Below are positions 44,082 through 52,194 of a DNA stretch of 64,000 nucleotides, piece by piece (position 1 is the first letter of the stretch; each line of letters starts with the position of its first letter). Made by a program: the position numbers and the translations under genes. Source of the DNA: Candidatus Omnitrophica bacterium UBA6210 (GTDB lineage Bacteria > Omnitrophota > Gorgyraeia > Velamenicoccales > Velamenicoccaceae); the NCBI GenBank assembly GCA_002421805.1, contig DISM01000004.1, positions 62,001-126,000 of the forward strand, written 5' to 3'. Under the pieces are notes generated by a model, which was not told where the DNA came from, made no database searches, and was given only the letters and a program-made list of their open reading frames with translations.

Positions 44082-44243
44082 AATCTCGCCTCTGGCGAGA
44101 TTAACTCCGAGTGTAGCTGAAAAATTTCTGGTTGCCCGTCCGAACTCTGTGAGGACTGGATGCAAACAGAAATTTTTAGGCCCTTCGCTTATTTGGTATT
44201 GCGCAGGCCTACCCCTTGTGGGTTAGCTGTTTACACGAGGAGT
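44082..44243. repeat. Structured intergenic repeat, copy 1
   Basis: A perfect 9-bp hairpin (44082-44090 with 44094-44102, loop TCT) is followed by a long imperfect palindrome. Inner arms pair perfectly over 11 bp (44120-44130 with 44167-44177) around a 36-nt core (44131-44166). Outer arms ACTCC and GTGTA (44104-44115) pair with 44232-44243. Side hairpins are AGGCC/GGCCT (44178-44210) and ACCC/GGGT (44211-44223). Confidence 0.7.
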
Positions 44244-44259
44244 CAAAGTTAATTCATTT

Positions 44260-44418
44260 ATTCCTCGCCTCTGGCGGAATTAGACCCTCCGCTATGTGGA
44301 ATGCGGAGGTCTACCCTTTCTGGGTTAACCCCTCGCGTATCTTGGAAATATCTGGATGTCCGTCCGAGCTCTGCGAGGACTGGCCGCAGACAGATATTTA
44401 CAAGATGGTTACGCGAGG
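44260..44418. repeat. Structured intergenic repeat, copy 2
   Basis: Same layout as copy 1: a TCT-loop hairpin (44260-44280), a second hairpin (44283-44292 with 44303-44311), ACCC/GGGT, then a long palindrome. Its inner arms (44346-44354 with 44391-44399) differ from copy 1 by one compensated base pair, and its 36-nt core (44355-44390) matches copy 1 at 29 positions. Outer arms CCTCGCGTA/TACGCGAGG (44331-44339 with 44410-44418) and ATCTTG/CAAGAT are perfect. Confidence 0.7.
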
Positions 44419-44447
44419 AATAACGTTAACTCCCCATTCTCCCTCTC

Positions 44448-44987
44448 TCACCTCTCATACGTCCCCATGAGGACTGCTTCTCCCAAAACATGCCCTTTCA
44501 TGGCTTCAAGAAGCCTTTCTTTTGTGGCGGTCCCTTTGATCTCAAGAAGGCTGTCAAGGGCATAAAGCTTAAAATAATACCTGTGCGGCTTTCCCGGAGG
44601 CGGACACGGCCCGCCGTAGCCGATTTCACCGCCATCGTTTATCCCCTGACAGACGCCATCCGGCAAAGACGGGTCATGGGGAAACCCCTGAGGCAGCTCG
44701 CGGGCCGCGGCGGGGATGTTGTAGATCACCCAATGGACCCATGTCTTGGACGGCGCATCGGGATCGTCGCTGATGAGGGCAAGGCTTTTGGTGCCGTCGG
44801 GAACGCCGCTCCATTGCAGATGCGGCGAGACATCTTTGCCTTCGCAGGTGTATTGCGGCGGGATCTCTGATTCATGAGAGAATGCGGGACTTTTCAATTC
44901 AAGGGCCATGGCTCCACCTCCTGAGCACAAGACCATCAGGATCGCCAGAGAAAACCCGGCAAAAAGATGTAAAGGAAAATTGTTCAT
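44448..44987 (-). CDS. PEBP/YbhB-family protein, exported
   Basis: 179 residues. Signal peptide (LHLFAGFSLAILMVLCSGGGAMA), then the phosphatidylethanolamine-binding fold: SPAFSHESEIPPQYTCEGKDVSPHLQW, DDPDAPSKTWVHWVIYNIP (the PEBP signature), GPCPPPGKPHRYYFKLYALD. Family members bind anionic ligands; role in bacteria is unclear. ATG at 44987 keeps the signal peptide; the frame opens 19 codons earlier. Confidence 0.88.
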   Translation of the reverse strand: MNNFPLHLFAGFSLAILMVLCSGGGAMALELKSPAFSHESEIPPQYTCEGKDVSPHLQWSGVPDGTKSLALISDDPDAPSKTWVHWVIYNIPAAARELPQGFPHDPSLPDGVCQGINDGGEIGYGGPCPPPGKPHRYYFKLYALDSLLEIKGTATKERLLEAMKGHVLGEAVLMGTYER

Positions 44988-45107
44988 GGCTGGTTTCCCG
45001 AAGGTCCAAGATTCCGATAATGTGCGAGACACGTGGAATTTCATAAGTGACCATCCAGCATACCGTTATACTATCACAACTCTTCTGCAGGGGCAAGAAA
45101 ATCAGAG

Positions 45108-45144
45108 GGCGCCGGCTTCCTGTCCTACGCAGCCGACAGGCGCC
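45108..45144 (-). terminator. Possible terminator after alpha-glucan phosphorylase
   Basis: GC-rich imperfect hairpin: CCTGTC (45119-45124) pairs with GACAGG (45135-45140), extended by overlapping GGCGCC blocks. On the minus strand it is followed by CTCTGATTTTCTT. It lies 19 nt after the phosphorylase stop. The stem is irregular and the T-run interrupted. Confidence 0.35.
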
Positions 45145-45162
45145 GGGCAACAAGAATAGAAT

Positions 45163-47175
45163 TTACTTCATATCCCAGACCTGGGATTTGTATTCGTTGA
45201 GCATGCGGAAGGTATTGAAGCGGCCCGCCTCAGCCAGGCAGTGGATCATCATATCGATCCAGGAGGCGGATGGCGCATGGTCGCCGCCGTCCGCTTTTGT
45301 GCCGTAATAGAGGTGCGCCATCTCTTCGAGAGACGCATATAACGCGCGGGAATCTTCAGCTAACCTCAAAGAGAGGCCGTCGGTATAACCGCCCCCCATG
45401 TCTTCGTAGCCGAAAAATTTTCCGATGCCGCTGTCCTTGGCCTCGACAACCCACCCGTCCACGGTACTCAACTGGACCACGGCATTCGCGATCGCCTTCA
45501 TCCCGCTGGTCCCCGACGCCTCATACGGCGGCAGAGGGTTATTGAGCCAGATATCAACGCCGGAAACAAGCATCTTGGCGATATATATATCGTAATTCTC
45601 CAACATCAGGATCTTGAGCAAACCGCCCGTATCTTGGGTCTTGTCGATCGTATTCATGATCTCGTTCACATAAGTGAAAGCGATGTTGTCGTTGGGATGG
45701 GCCTTGCCTGCAAAAAGGATCTGCAACGGACCCACACGCCTGGCAATATCCATCAGACGGTCGATATCCTGCAGAATAAGGCTCGGTCTCTTATAGGCGG
45801 CGATACGACGCGCCCAAGCCACGGTCAAGACATTCTCTTTGAGACGCCAACGCGCCAGAGTGTCGACGAGCCCCTTCTTGTTCTCCTGATGCGCCTCCCA
45901 CAGGGCCTTTCTGAACGCCCGGTTGTCCTTCAGAGAAAGCACATGTTTCAAGAGGCCGGGGTCCTGGCGATAGTCGCCGATATCCTTGCCGAACCGGTCC
46001 AAGAATTCAAGGACCGGCTCCGAAACCCATGTCGGAAAATGCACGCCGTTGGTGATCGCCTTGATGCGTTCTTTGTAGGCCGGGAACTGCAGCTTCATGA
46101 CCTCGCCATGTTTCCAGGATACGGCGTTGATGCTCGACGCCGTATTCATGGCCAGGATCGTCAGATTCACGACGGAGGAGTTCGGGCCTTCAAGTCCGAA
46201 CTCTCTGACAAGGGCCATGTCCTGAGGCTTGAGATACGTTTCGCACTCTCCCACACTGAACCGGTCATGGCCGGCGGGAACGGGCGTATGGCAGGTATAG
46301 GCAAATTGGGACTTGAGGGCGCCGAGGTCCGCGTTGGGCATATCGCCGGCCTTGCGCACGAAAGCGAAAGCGGCATGCCCCTCATTTAAATGGTGGATGC
46401 TGATAGGATATTTCAGCTCCTCGAGCGCCCGGATGCCCCCCATCCCGAGAATTAGCCGCTGGAGGATGCGTCCGGAGACATCGTCGCTGCGATACAGCTT
46501 GTCAGTCAGGCGCCGGCCGGCTTCATCATTCTCTTCGACATTGGAATCCAAAAGAATGAGAGGCACCGCATGGTCCTGCGTCCGGCTGTACACATAGTAT
46601 TTCCAGAGACGCAGATAAATATCCTTATTCTTGAGCTCGAGCTTGACCTTGTCTTCCAAAGGGATAAGTCCGGGGAATGTCCAGGGGTCCCACTTCATCT
46701 CTTCGGGCAGCTGGCCGAATTTGAACCAGAACCGCTGCTTGAAATACCCCTTGCTCCAGAGGATGCCGACGGCCACCATGGGCAGCTTCATGTCCGCGGC
46801 GGTCTTGATCGTATCCCCCGCCAGGACGCCGAGGCCCCCCGAATAGATCGGCAGATCCACCAGCGCGTCGACCTTTAAGGAAAAAAGGTAATCGGCGATC
46901 CTCTCATTTGAGAAGACTTCATTCTCGATGATCTCATTGGCTTCCGACGCCGGATGGACGGACTTAAAACCGTTATAGACGCTTGTCGCCAGCCCGTACT
47001 CCATGGAAAAATAGGCGATCGACTTCTGTTTTCCCGCCAGAAGGGCGCGCTCGGCCGCAAGGATCGGCGCAACCGGAAAGCCAAAATAGACGTCATCGTG
47101 GATATCCGCGGCGTAGCGGCCGTAATCATCCTTGATGCGGACGAGGTCCTGCAAAGGGTTATGACTTTGGCTCAT
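45163..47175 (-). CDS. glgP: Alpha-glucan (glycogen/maltodextrin) phosphorylase
   Basis: Cleaves alpha-1,4-glucans with phosphate to release glucose 1-phosphate. 670 residues, the short TIGR02094 type. AYFSMEYGLATSVYNG, GLGVLAGDTIKTAADM, HLNEGHAAFA and TNGVHFPTWVS follow the family order. The PLP-binding segment is PPYEASGTSGMKAIANAVVQ, with the lysine in GMKA. ATG at 47175 has AAGGTGG upstream and overlaps the lipoprotein gene by 17 nt; the frame opens 47 codons earlier without support. Implies glycogen or maltodextrin use. Confidence 0.9.
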   Translation of the reverse strand: MSQSHNPLQDLVRIKDDYGRYAADIHDDVYFGFPVAPILAAERALLAGKQKSIAYFSMEYGLATSVYNGFKSVHPASEANEIIENEVFSNERIADYLFSLKVDALVDLPIYSGGLGVLAGDTIKTAADMKLPMVAVGILWSKGYFKQRFWFKFGQLPEEMKWDPWTFPGLIPLEDKVKLELKNKDIYLRLWKYYVYSRTQDHAVPLILLDSNVEENDEAGRRLTDKLYRSDDVSGRILQRLILGMGGIRALEELKYPISIHHLNEGHAAFAFVRKAGDMPNADLGALKSQFAYTCHTPVPAGHDRFSVGECETYLKPQDMALVREFGLEGPNSSVVNLTILAMNTASSINAVSWKHGEVMKLQFPAYKERIKAITNGVHFPTWVSEPVLEFLDRFGKDIGDYRQDPGLLKHVLSLKDNRAFRKALWEAHQENKKGLVDTLARWRLKENVLTVAWARRIAAYKRPSLILQDIDRLMDIARRVGPLQILFAGKAHPNDNIAFTYVNEIMNTIDKTQDTGGLLKILMLENYDIYIAKMLVSGVDIWLNNPLPPYEASGTSGMKAIANAVVQLSTVDGWVVEAKDSGIGKFFGYEDMGGGYTDGLSLRLAEDSRALYASLEEMAHLYYGTKADGGDHAPSASWIDMMIHCLAEAGRFNTFRMLNEYKSQVWDMK

Positions 47176-47533
47176 CCGCGACCACCTTGATGGAAGAAAG
47201 AAGACCTGTTTCGTCAAACGAGAGATAGACTTTCGGGGAATCGAAAAAGGCGACCGGGTCCCTGTAAAGGAAGGTCCTGTCCTCGCGCAAGACCGGCTCG
47301 CCGTAACGGGCCACAACGCGTTCCTGCCTCAACCCAGGCAAGAGACGGCCCCTGTGGATGTCGCGCAGAAGGACCTTGAACCGTTGCTGTTTCTGCCGCA
47401 CATAAGCGGTCTGCTCCTTTTGTTCATTGCCAACGGCCATGAGCGTGCGCAGAGGCTGGCTGCAGCCGCAGCAACACAATAGCGCCGCCAGGGACAATAC
47501 AGCTATGTTTGGTGCCGGATAATGTTTTGTCAT
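47159..47533 (-). CDS. Small putative lipoprotein
   Basis: 124 residues. Signal segment IAVLSLAALLCCCGCS with a cysteine cluster compatible with a lipobox (ALLCCCGC), so probably lipid-anchored. The remainder (LRQERVVARYGEPVLREDRTFLYRDP and KVYLSFDETGLLSSIKVV) recalls the SmpA/OmlA-like beta fold in which a GxP motif is near the start. ATG at 47533 follows GAGAGG; a GTG at 47548 also keeps the frame. Located between pyrG and glgP; the downstream gene overlaps it. Confidence 0.65.
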   Translation of the reverse strand: MTKHYPAPNIAVLSLAALLCCCGCSQPLRTLMAVGNEQKEQTAYVRQKQQRFKVLLRDIHRGRLLPGLRQERVVARYGEPVLREDRTFLYRDPVAFFDSPKVYLSFDETGLLSSIKVVADEPKS

Positions 47534-47548
47534 GAAAAAACCTCTCAC

Positions 47549-49150
47549 CTATCTGTTTTCGATGGCGGCGCGAATGAATTCCCTGAACAAAGGATGGGCG
47601 CCATCGGGTCTCGACTTGAATTCCGGGTGGAACTGCACGGCGACAAACCAGGGATGGTCCTTTAATTCAACGATCTCGACGAGCTCTCCGGAAGGCGACG
47701 CGCCCGCGATCCGCAGGCCCCGTTTCTCCATGATCTTCTTGAAATCCCGGTTGAATTCGTAACGGTGCCTGTGTCTTTCCGAGATCAGACCTCGACGGTA
47801 GGCGGCATGCGCGCGTGATGCGGGCGCAAGACGGCAAGGATAAGCCCCCAGCCTCATGCTGGCCCCTTTGATCCTGACGCTCTTCTGCTCTTCGAGAAGA
47901 CTGATGACCGGATAAGGCGTCTTGGGGTCGAACTCCGTTGAATTGGCGCCTTTTAAAGCACAGGCATTCCTGGCGAATTCAATGACAGCCGTCTGCATCC
48001 CCAGACAGATACCGAAATACGGGATCCCTTCTTTGCGGGCGAACTCGATCGCGTTGATCTTGCCTTCGATGCCGCGGTAACCGAAACCGCCCGGGACGAG
48101 GATACCGTCGACGCCGCAAAAAAGGGCCGACGTCTTGTGCGCCTTGACGTCCTCGGAATCGATCTTGACGATCTCCACACGCGCGGCGTTGGCGATCCCG
48201 CCGTGGACAAGCGCTTCATAAATGGACTTGTAGGCATCCTGGAGCGTGATGTACTTGCCCACCACGGCGATCCGGCAGGCGGTGGCAGGATTTTTCAGGA
48301 CGTTGACGACGCGGCCACTCCAGTCTTTCAGATCCCCCTTCTTGGAACTCAACTGCAGAAAATTCAGGATCAGATCATCCAATCCGTCGTTCTTATACAT
48401 CAGGGGCACTTCATAAATACTCTGAACGTCCAAAGCTTCGACCACTGCGTCTTCGCAAACGTTGCAGAAGAGGGCGATCTTCTGTTTCACGTCCTGTTCG
48501 ATAGGCTTCTCCGACCGGCACAGGAGGATCTCCGGCTGGATACCGATCTCCCGGAGCTTGCCGACGCTATGCTGGGTAGGTTTGGTCTTGATCTCCTGGG
48601 CGCTACGGATATAAGGCACGAGCGTCAGGTGGACGTTGATGGCGCAGGCAGACCCCATCTCCTGCTTGAGCTGACGGATCGCTTCCAGGAACGGCAGGCT
48701 CTCAATATCACCGACCGTCCCGCCGATCTCCACGATCACAATATCCGGCCGGCCGGTCTCCCCCACCTTCTTAATGGACGTCTTGATCTCGTCGGTGATA
48801 TGCGGCACCACCTGGACGGTCTTGCCAAGGTAATCCCCCCGCCTCTCTTTGGAGATCACGGAAAAATATATCTTGCCCGTCGTAATGTTGTTATCGCGCG
48901 TCAGTTTCGCGTGGGTAAACCTCTCATAATGGCCCAGGTCAAGGTCCGTCTCGGCGCCGTCATCAGTGACGTAGACTTCACCGTGCTGAAAAGGGTTCAT
49001 GGTGCCGGGATCCACATTGATGTACGGATCGCACTTGATCAGATTGACCTTAAAACCGCGCGCCTCCAGGATCTTGCCGATCGACGCGCAGGCGATCCCT
49101 TTGCCAAGGCTCGATACGACGCCACCTGTCACAAAAATATACTTTGCCAT
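47549..49150 (-). CDS. pyrG: CTP synthase
   Basis: Makes CTP from UTP, ATP and glutamine. 533 residues, full length. Synthetase domain: KYIFVTGGVVSSLGKGIACASIG (ATP loop), CDPYINVDPGTMNPFQHGEVYVTDDGAETDLDLGHYERF, IVEIGGTVGDIESLPFLEAIRQ. Glutaminase domain: FGICLGMQTAVIEFARN holds the catalytic Cys, and VAVQFHPEFKSRP the His-Glu. ATG at 49150 has GGAGG 8 nt upstream; the frame continues 26 codons upstream. Confidence 0.96.
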   Translation of the reverse strand: MAKYIFVTGGVVSSLGKGIACASIGKILEARGFKVNLIKCDPYINVDPGTMNPFQHGEVYVTDDGAETDLDLGHYERFTHAKLTRDNNITTGKIYFSVISKERRGDYLGKTVQVVPHITDEIKTSIKKVGETGRPDIVIVEIGGTVGDIESLPFLEAIRQLKQEMGSACAINVHLTLVPYIRSAQEIKTKPTQHSVGKLREIGIQPEILLCRSEKPIEQDVKQKIALFCNVCEDAVVEALDVQSIYEVPLMYKNDGLDDLILNFLQLSSKKGDLKDWSGRVVNVLKNPATACRIAVVGKYITLQDAYKSIYEALVHGGIANAARVEIVKIDSEDVKAHKTSALFCGVDGILVPGGFGYRGIEGKINAIEFARKEGIPYFGICLGMQTAVIEFARNACALKGANSTEFDPKTPYPVISLLEEQKSVRIKGASMRLGAYPCRLAPASRAHAAYRRGLISERHRHRYEFNRDFKKIMEKRGLRIAGASPSGELVEIVELKDHPWFVAVQFHPEFKSRPDGAHPLFREFIRAAIENR

Positions 49151-49212
49151 CGTTATCCTCCGCTTTACCTGTCGATAAATATCCCTCTGCGGCAGGGAAG
49201 CGGCATTGGTTC

Positions 49213-49259
49213 CGTTAAAAACAGACACGGGTACTGAACTTTTTTAGCCCAGTACCCGT
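49213..49259 (-). terminator. Terminator after the DUF362 gene
   Basis: A perfect 10-bp stem (49227-49236 with 49250-49259) with a 13-nt loop is followed on the minus strand by GTCTGTTTTTAACG. The T-run is four bases beyond the stem. It separates the DUF362/glycosyltransferase unit from pyrG. Confidence 0.6.
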
Positions 49260-49346
49260 TCCTGTCTTAAGCATCTGCTGCACATAACACCCAAAAAATC
49301 TGTTAACTATTAATAGCATGCCTGGAAACGCAAGTCAAACGATTCT

Positions 49347-50429
49347 TTAGCGAGGATAACTCTCGAACAACCTGCCCCAGGCGGTCGCGGCTATTTTTCT
49401 CTGGCGCCTTTTACCGATCAGCGGCCACCAGATATAATCGTGGTAGAAAAATGAAGCATAGACAAAAAAATAAACCAGCGGCGTGCGAAAGAAGAATTTT
49501 TGCAGGGACTTCAGAGGGCCGAACCAGACGGTCCTGCCGAAACGGCTGACCATGTTCTGCCCGACATAGAAATGAAAATTGACACCCCTGACATCCTCGC
49601 CCGCGATCTCGATGTCCCTGACATCCCCTGTCCCGATGCCATCCTCATGCGCCATCCGGATGTAGGGGATCGCGAGCGGCTCGAAGCCCATCATCTTGGC
49701 CGCGACCGCATCGATCGCCACAGAATCGCTGGATGCCAGCATGTAGCCCTTTTCCACAGGCACCATGGTCCGCGGCCCCGGCCCGCATCCACAGATCGTG
49801 CCGTCCATGACGCAAAAGATCCCGCTATGGATATCCTGCTGGATCTTTAGCAGATCGACCAGGACCTCGTGGATCCAGCTGTGCGTGTAATGCCTGTGCG
49901 TCCCCAGGAGACCCCCGAAGGCATTTTTCATGGCGCCCGTCGTCGTCGTGTAGATATGGGTCTTGACCGTTGGCAAGTGGACGATGTTCTTGCCGAAGAA
50001 ATATTCCGGGACCATCACGTCATGCCCGTAAACCTTATGCAGAGCCCGCGTCTTGAATTTCGGATGATACGGGACCCAGCAGATCTCTTCCTTGTTGAAA
50101 TTATACTTTTCTTCGACGCCGTACTTGCGATAAACGCCCAAGAGCCTGTTGAGCTTCAACCCTTTGTCCGGATCGGTCACCACCGTATTATTGTGGACGG
50201 CAACCAGGCGGTCCCAGCCGGACGCCTTCAGGGCCCGGATGACGCCTTCCAGCTGCCACGGCGTCGTATTGGCCGACAAAAACGGCAAGTGCCACGAAAT
50301 ATTGTCCTTAAGGATCACCGGCTGGCTTTTGGCCAGGGCCGCCGGCATATCCGCCAGCCGGCAAAGCTCTCCGATGTCCGCCAGGACACGTTCAGGGGTC
50401 GTTTTGATAACGGCAACCTTCGCCTTCAT
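49347..50429 (-). CDS. DUF362-domain protein
   Basis: 360 residues. PVILKDNISWHLPFLSANTTPWQLEGVIRALK, NIVHLPTVKTHIYTTTTGAMKNAFGGL and MDGTICGCGPGPRT, then SSDSVAIDAVAAKMMG, are DUF362 landmarks. No 4Fe-4S cysteine motif is present at the C-terminus, unlike many relatives; instead that end is hydrophobic (TPLVYFFVYASFFYHDYIWWPL), possibly membrane-bound. Function unknown; members are sometimes tied to Fe-S or secondary metabolism. ATG at 50429 overlaps the upstream glycosyltransferase stop by ATGA. Confidence 0.85.
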   Translation of the reverse strand: MKAKVAVIKTTPERVLADIGELCRLADMPAALAKSQPVILKDNISWHLPFLSANTTPWQLEGVIRALKASGWDRLVAVHNNTVVTDPDKGLKLNRLLGVYRKYGVEEKYNFNKEEICWVPYHPKFKTRALHKVYGHDVMVPEYFFGKNIVHLPTVKTHIYTTTTGAMKNAFGGLLGTHRHYTHSWIHEVLVDLLKIQQDIHSGIFCVMDGTICGCGPGPRTMVPVEKGYMLASSDSVAIDAVAAKMMGFEPLAIPYIRMAHEDGIGTGDVRDIEIAGEDVRGVNFHFYVGQNMVSRFGRTVWFGPLKSLQKFFFRTPLVYFFVYASFFYHDYIWWPLIGKRRQRKIAATAWGRLFESYPR

Positions 50430-51892
50430 TCTGTGCATAAGACGCGGTATATCTCCATGGTATCCGACGCGGCTATGGTATTACCCGCATAGCGCACCTC
50501 GTACACCTTCTTTAAACATTTCCTGTCCTCGATCCAAGGGAACCATCCGGGGTAATAGGCCAGGTATTTCACATGGCGGGCCGCCAGATAACGCCACAGC
50601 ATGCGGCGCCGGGGCTCCGGCGGCACAGGGGAACACATCACCCTTAGAACATTCAGCTTGATTATACCACAGATGTCCACCGTCGGCCTTTCCGAAACAT
50701 AAGAAATGACGCCGACGTCATTGGTCGCGATCGCATCCTGGGGTGTCGTGTGTTTCTTGAGCCATAGGGCCGCGCGGTAATGCTGCCCATAAATGGATGC
50801 GCTGTCTGTCGCGTAAATCCGGGCCCATGAACCGACGCTAAACAAACCCCATGCAATCGCCAAAAACAAAAGAAAACGCAAACATCCTCCGCGCAAGATC
50901 CGCCGCATGCCCAAAAATCCTACAAGAGAATAGAAGGGGATAAAAGGCATGGTGTAACGGCCGTGATGGATAAGAATAGGTGAAATATGCGAGGCGGCCA
51001 GCGGGAACACGACAAGCCATACGCTCAGGAGCCCCCACCGCCTGCGGACGCACTCCCAGAGGCCGGAGACAAGAAAAGGCGCCAGGAACGGATTGTCCCA
51101 AAAGACCAGGCCGGCATATTCCTTAAGATAAGGCCAGGCCGTCATCCTCCAGGTAAAGAGCATCTTGGAATAATAACTGCTGCAGAACAACCTGTGTGTC
51201 AGGATCCAGGAAAAAACCAGGTAAGGAGCGGCCACGATCGTATACGCCAGGCCGTAAAGGATGATCCCCGGAAGGGCCTGCTTCCAGCGCCGGAAGCTCC
51301 TGATACAGAGTTCTCCGAATGCCAGGACAAAAAGCAGATGGCCTTCGGGTCTCGCCAGGGAAGCCAGGCCGAAAACCAGGGCAGGCAAAATACTTATCCT
51401 TTCCCCCTTCAGAGCCTTCTGATGCAGATAAATCCCCAGGGCCGCCAAAAAAGAAAAAAGCGCAACTTCCATGCCGGAAAGAGCGCCCCACAGAAAACGA
51501 CCGGACAAAAGAACAAAAACCGCCGCATAAAATCCGGTCCGCTGGTCTCCTGTGATGAGCCTGGCGAGTTTCTCGACGCAGAGGGCCGTCAAAAAAACAA
51601 AAAGAATCCCCATGCTGAGGGCGGAAACCTCAAAAGGCAGCCCCAGGACTTTCAAAAAAGCAAGAAACGCGACCCATAAAGGAGCCGTGCTTCCGCTGGA
51701 CGGTTCAAAAGGATTCAGACCGAAAGAATCATACTGGACAAGATTCCTGGCAAAACTGAAATGGATCCAGGTATCGTCAAGAGGAAAACCGATAAAGGGT
51801 TTCTGGCCGTCTATGCCGATGCCCAGGAAAAACACGGTCGAGGCAAACCAGATCAGGACAAGGACAAGAAAACGCCGAAGGGTCGTTCGCAT
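50426..51892 (-). CDS. Membrane glycosyltransferase, GT39-like
   Basis: 488 residues from the ATG at 51892 (no ribosome-binding site seen; the frame opens 22 codons earlier). Ten or more membrane segments. The first periplasmic loop FPLDDTWIHFSFARNLVQYDSFG contains a DD motif of the kind that binds polyprenyl-phosphate sugars; LASLARPEGHLLFVLAF is another conserved block. The C-terminal periplasmic part ends in DTMEIYRVL. Probably adds a sugar to an exported acceptor. ATGA-coupled to DUF362. Confidence 0.75.
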   Translation of the reverse strand: MRTTLRRFLVLVLIWFASTVFFLGIGIDGQKPFIGFPLDDTWIHFSFARNLVQYDSFGLNPFEPSSGSTAPLWVAFLAFLKVLGLPFEVSALSMGILFVFLTALCVEKLARLITGDQRTGFYAAVFVLLSGRFLWGALSGMEVALFSFLAALGIYLHQKALKGERISILPALVFGLASLARPEGHLLFVLAFGELCIRSFRRWKQALPGIILYGLAYTIVAAPYLVFSWILTHRLFCSSYYSKMLFTWRMTAWPYLKEYAGLVFWDNPFLAPFLVSGLWECVRRRWGLLSVWLVVFPLAASHISPILIHHGRYTMPFIPFYSLVGFLGMRRILRGGCLRFLLFLAIAWGLFSVGSWARIYATDSASIYGQHYRAALWLKKHTTPQDAIATNDVGVISYVSERPTVDICGIIKLNVLRVMCSPVPPEPRRRMLWRYLAARHVKYLAYYPGWFPWIEDRKCLKKVYEVRYAGNTIAASDTMEIYRVLCTE

Positions 51893-52194
51893 GGTTTTAT
51901 CTGGGCATGAAAAAACCGATGAAGACAAGATCCGCATCCCGACGCTTGCCTCCGGCAAGGCCGGAATGAATTCGACCTATAGTTTACATCACCAGGAGCA
52001 ACGCGACGGTTCCCTGCCTGCCCTGGTAACTTATGTTCGCTCGTTACATAAGTTGCGGGCTCAGTGAAGCCTCCCTGGTCTAAAGACCAAGGCTTCCTCC
52101 TGAGCAGAACTTCACAACTGCATTCATCCACGGGCTCGCCCCGGCCTCGGCCTACGGCCAGGCCGGGGGCAGGCTCGTGGATTTCTGCGAAGGA
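51893..52194. repeat. Gene-free space with nested palindromes
   Basis: Stems: CTTGCC-TCC-GGCAAG (51945-51959); perfect 9-bp AACTTATGT/ACATAAGTT (52028-52036 with 52046-52054); a nested stem of 17 pairs (CTCAG, GAAGCCT, TGGTC with loop TAAA; 52060-52104); and a 57-nt GC-rich palindrome (52126-52182) with arms ATCCACG/CGTGGAT and CCGGCC/GGCCGG. A GAACTTCAC stretch (52107-52115) also occurs at 42009-42017. No gene is evident. Confidence 0.6.

Larger units (their letters stand above)
44070..44447. other. Intergenic space filled by the tandem structured repeat
   Basis: The 378 bases between the DUF2065-like and PEBP genes hold the two repeat copies and little else. Short frames in it lack ribosome-binding sites. 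No transposase, reverse transcriptase or TnpB gene was seen in the window. Confidence 0.6.

Noticed and set aside
44082..44418. CRISPR array or retron at the tandem repeat
   Set aside because: Only two long copies, no short regular repeats and spacers, no cas genes and no reverse transcriptase in the window.
48137..49237. 366-codon plus-strand open frame
   Set aside because: Antisense to CTP synthase; shadow of codon bias.
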